A stretch of DNA of 8,269 bases from Azoarcus sp. (lineage in GTDB: Bacteria > Pseudomonadota > Gammaproteobacteria > Burkholderiales > Rhodocyclaceae). Numbering within the stretch: position 1 is the stretch's first letter; each line of letters starts with the position of its first letter. The notes below the pieces were generated by a model, which was not told the DNA's origin, searched no databases, and saw only the letters and a list, made by a program, of their open reading frames with translations. Below, in pieces: positions 5,903 through 8,269 of this stretch. Position numbers and translations under genes: made by a program. The stretch lies in the NCBI GenBank assembly GCA_031282905.1, contig JAITCV010000213.1:1-8269 (forward strand), in the 5' to 3' direction.

Positions 5903-7856
5903 GCAATTGGCGTCGTCATCTTTGTCCTCTCCGTCCCTGCCTTCGTCTTTGTCTGCCTCGCCCCTCGATCTTCCCGGCCTGCCCGCGGACTTTCCTGGCG
6001 AGGCTGAACTGGCGCGGCTGGCGACCGAAATGTTCAATGCGTTGCCGAACCAATGGGAGCCGGGCAAGACCTGTCCCGAGCTGATCGCCAAGGGCGTGGC
6101 GCTTGCGGAGCAGGCCTTTGCCGGCGGCGGATTCGACGCGCGCAACGCCTCCGGCGGCGGCTTGCCGCATTCGGCCAATCTGGCGCCGAAAGTTGCGGGT
6201 GAATGGCAAACCGGCGCCTTGCCCGCCTCGACGGTGGTGACGACCGCGCCCGCGTCCGCCGCTTCGTCCGTTTCGTCCCAGACGACGGCAACCGACACCG
6301 TGCCGCGGGATTTCGGCGGGGGGGCGGAAAGCGGACGGCAGGCAGCGGATATTCCGGGCGGCAACGCGGCGCTTGCGCTTTTACCCTCGTCATTGCAACT
6401 CCCCTTGCCCGACATCCGCGAGCTTGGCGGGTGGCAAGGCACGCTGGAACGGGAAACCCGCGCCGCATCGAGCGCATCCCCTGTACCCAGCTACTATTTT
6501 CTCGGTGACGGCGTGGCCTCCGCCAACCCGTTTCCTTCTGGCATCCGCATACCAAGTACCATTCCCGGCATCAACGGCCATGACGCAAATGGATATGACC
6601 CGCTCTCCCATATCGTGTCGGGGCAAGCGTTCGATGTCGAAGCCGCGCGTCAGGATTTCCCCATCCTGCGCGAAATCCTGAAAGGCGGCCGTCCCCTGGT
6701 ATGGCTCGACAATGCCGCGACCACCCAGAAACCGCAGGCCGTGATCGACCGGCTGTCCTACTTCTACACCCACGAAAATTCCAACATCCACCGCGCCGCG
6801 CACGAACTGGCCGCGCGCGCCACGGACGCCTACGAAGCGGCGCGCGAAACCGTGCGGCGTTTCATCAACGCCCGCTCGGCCAATGAAATCGTGTTCGTGC
6901 GCGGAACCACCGAAGGCATCAACCTCATCGCGCAAAGCTGGGGACGGCAGAATCTGAAAGCCGGCGACGAGATTCTCATCACCTGGCTCGAACACCATGC
7001 CAACATCGTACCGTGGCAACAATTGGCGGCCCAGGTCGGGGCGGTGCTGAAAGTCGCGCCGGTCGATGATCTGGGTCAGGTGTGCCTGGACGAGTACGGC
7101 AAGCTGCTCGGGCCGCGCACCAAACTCGTCGCCTTCACCCAGGTATCGAATGCCCTCGGCACGGTCACCCCGGCCGCGTTGATGACGGGGATGGCCCACG
7201 CGGTGGGGGCGAAAGTGTTGATCGACGGCGCGCAATCGGTATCGCATCTGCGCGCCGATGTGCAGTCGCTCGACGCCGACTGGTTCGTGTTCTCCGGGCA
7301 CAAGGTGTTCGGCCCCACCGGCATCGGCGTGGTCTACGGCAAGGAAGCCTTGCTGAACGCGACCGAACCATGGCAGGGCGGAGGCAACATGATCCGCGAC
7401 GTCAGCTTCGAGCGCACCCTTTACCACGACGCCCCGACGCGGTTCGAGGCGGGAACCGGCAACATCGCCGACGCGGTGGGTTTGGCCGCCGCGCTCGATT
7501 ATGTCGAAAGCATCGGCATCGACAACATCGCCCGCCATGAACACGATCTGCTCATCTACGGCACGCGCTTGCTGGAAGAGATTCCGGGTTTGCGCCTGAT
7601 TGGCAAGGCGGCGGAGAAAGCCGGGGTGCTGTCTTTCGTGCTCGATGGCTACGAGGTCGCCGAGATCGGCGCGAAACTGGCCGAACAGGGGATTGCCGTG
7701 CGCGCCGGTCATCACTGCGCCCAGCCCATCCTGCGCCGTTTCGGTCTCGAAGCCACGGTACGGCCATCGCTCGCGCTCTACAACACCCATGCCGACCTCG
7801 ACGCGCTGGCCTCGGCGGTGTGGAAATTGCGGCGGGCGAAAGGATTGCAGCTATAA
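5877..7856 (+). CDS. Encapsulin cargo: SufS-type cysteine desulfurase with disordered N-terminal loading domain
   Basis: PLP enzyme that removes sulfur from L-cysteine (giving alanine and enzyme persulfide). At 659 residues it is about 250 longer than ordinary SufS. Residues 1-250 are low-complexity (Ser-rich 11-30, Ala/Ser/Thr-rich 114-141, Gly patches), broken by short motif-like blocks: LARLATEMFNALPNQWEPG (46-63), ARNASGGGLPHSANLAPKVA (88-107), SYYFLGDG (205-212) and ASANPFPSGIRIPSTIPGIN (214-233). Such extensions load cargo into family 2A shells. The SufS domain runs 252-659: LDNAATTQKP (277-286), EHHANIVPW (372-380), IDGAQ (449-453), PLP lysine Lys476 in SGHK, TRFEAGT (521-527), and catalytic Cys614 in RAGHHCAQP. 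ATG 5877 was preferred (GTGGA at 5864-5868, 8 bases upstream). ATG 5895 has no Shine-Dalgarno; ATG 5841 lies deep in the shell gene. No SufE partner is in the window. Confidence 0.95.
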   Translation: MSTLTSMSEQLASSSLSSPSLPSSLSASPLDLPGLPADFPGEAELARLATEMFNALPNQWEPGKTCPELIAKGVALAEQAFAGGGFDARNASGGGLPHSANLAPKVAGEWQTGALPASTVVTTAPASAASSVSSQTTATDTVPRDFGGGAESGRQAADIPGGNAALALLPSSLQLPLPDIRELGGWQGTLERETRAASSASPVPSYYFLGDGVASANPFPSGIRIPSTIPGINGHDANGYDPLSHIVSGQAFDVEAARQDFPILREILKGGRPLVWLDNAATTQKPQAVIDRLSYFYTHENSNIHRAAHELAARATDAYEAARETVRRFINARSANEIVFVRGTTEGINLIAQSWGRQNLKAGDEILITWLEHHANIVPWQQLAAQVGAVLKVAPVDDLGQVCLDEYGKLLGPRTKLVAFTQVSNALGTVTPAALMTGMAHAVGAKVLIDGAQSVSHLRADVQSLDADWFVFSGHKVFGPTGIGVVYGKEALLNATEPWQGGGNMIRDVSFERTLYHDAPTRFEAGTGNIADAVGLAAALDYVESIGIDNIARHEHDLLIYGTRLLEEIPGLRLIGKAAEKAGVLSFVLDGYEVAEIGAKLAEQGIAVRAGHHCAQPILRRFGLEATVRPSLALYNTHADLDALASAVWKLRRAKGLQL

Positions 7857-7863
7857 ACGAGTG

Positions 7864-7905
7864 CCCCAGGCGCTCTGTAAATAGATTACGAAAGAGTGCT
7901 TGGGG
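7864..7905 (+). terminator. Hairpin 7 bases after the operon; possible transcription terminator
   Basis: CCCCAGGCGCTC (7864-7875) pairs with GAGTGCTTGGGG (7894-7905) as a 12-bp RNA stem with two G-U wobbles. The 18-base loop can itself fold through GTAA (7877-7880) and TTAC (7886-7889). Its place directly after the desulfurase stop suits a 3' end structure. No U-run follows, so termination may need Rho, or the hairpin may only protect the mRNA end. Confidence 0.45.
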
Positions 7906-8269
7906 AGTTCCGTCATGGTTTTGGAGAAAATCCAAATGGAACTGCACGCCTTCGCAATGGCAAATCCACCGCATCAAGGTACTTCCCGCAACGAACGGAC
8001 AATTGGCGCGTTTTGCAGGCAAACTGCCCGGTGCCGTGCTGGAATTATGACAAAAACACGGTTTCGGGTTTTATGGCGACTGCCAACTTGCCCTGATCGA
8101 CCCGATGCCTGACAAGCCACGCTGGATAGATGGATTATTCCGGACGATGGCATGACGCGCGTACCGAAGCGCTATCCAGCTTGAGCGTGATGCCGACGCG
8201 CTTTCCCCTACATCCATGTATCCGAAGGGTTGATACCTCGCCTGTCATCATTTCTTAAAAAAACAGCGT
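7906..8269. other. Tail without an intact gene; possible decayed reading frame
   Basis: No reading frame here has both a good start and recognisable product. In the frame shared by about 7960-8050 the DNA encodes LPATNGQLARFAGKLPGAVL-like sequence, reaches TGA at 8048-8050, and then continues protein-like (HGFGFYGDCQLALIDPMPDK) to a TGA at 8153-8155. This could be a gene remnant with a nonsense codon, but I do not recognise the family and chance is possible. A spaced inverted repeat lies at 8121-8180. The last 20 bases are AT-rich and may belong to a promoter or terminator of a gene beyond the window. Confidence 0.35.
8121..8180. repeat. Spaced 9-bp perfect inverted repeat
   Basis: GCTGGATAG at 8121-8129 is the exact reverse complement of CTATCCAGC at 8172-8180, with 42 bases between the arms. 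It could be the base of a larger RNA fold or remnant ends of a small element. The 42-base interior shows no target-site duplication or gene. Confidence 0.35.

Overview
The window is GC-rich, densely coding DNA that reads like a Betaproteobacterium (Rhodocyclales/Nitrosomonadales-like) or a related Pseudomonadota. That assignment is an inference from gene style and composition only. It holds two co-directional operons on the + strand, separated by a messy intergenic stretch and one divergently transcribed small regulator gene.

Left operon (1-1915): the 3' part of a FecCD/BtuC-type ABC permease, its ABC ATPase (247 aa), and a divergent PduO-type cobalamin adenosyltransferase-like protein. All three are translationally coupled. 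Together they suggest corrinoid (vitamin B12) uptake and handling. The third protein has lost several residues that are normally diagnostic of the enzyme family.

Middle (1916-3008): an apparent remnant of an AAA-ATPase-like gene (PF09820 type), direct repeats and two hairpins, then a minus-strand 99-aa XRE-type helix-turn-helix protein. A comparatively AT-rich intergenic region follows. It carries candidate divergent promoters and two inverted repeats of identical geometry that could be operators.

Right operon (3009-7856), the main item: cysK (O-acetylserine sulfhydrylase), epsC (serine O-acetyltransferase), a family 2A encapsulin shell protein (SrpI-like, HK97 fold), and a SufS-type cysteine desulfurase. 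The desulfurase carries a disordered N-terminal extension of about 250 residues of the kind that loads it into family 2A encapsulins. Read in order, the operon makes O-acetylserine and then cysteine, and encloses the enzyme that strips sulfur from cysteine. This is a self-contained sulfur-trapping nanocompartment module. The encapsulin class has been described, so the system is not wholly new. Notable here are the linear four-gene linkage with cysK included, the C-terminal Ile tail of EpsC that fits a CysK-EpsC complex, and the 26-bp overlap of the shell and cargo genes.

The tail (7857-8269) has no convincing intact gene. It holds a hairpin just after the operon that may be its terminator, a possible decayed reading frame with an in-frame stop, and a spaced 9-bp inverted repeat.
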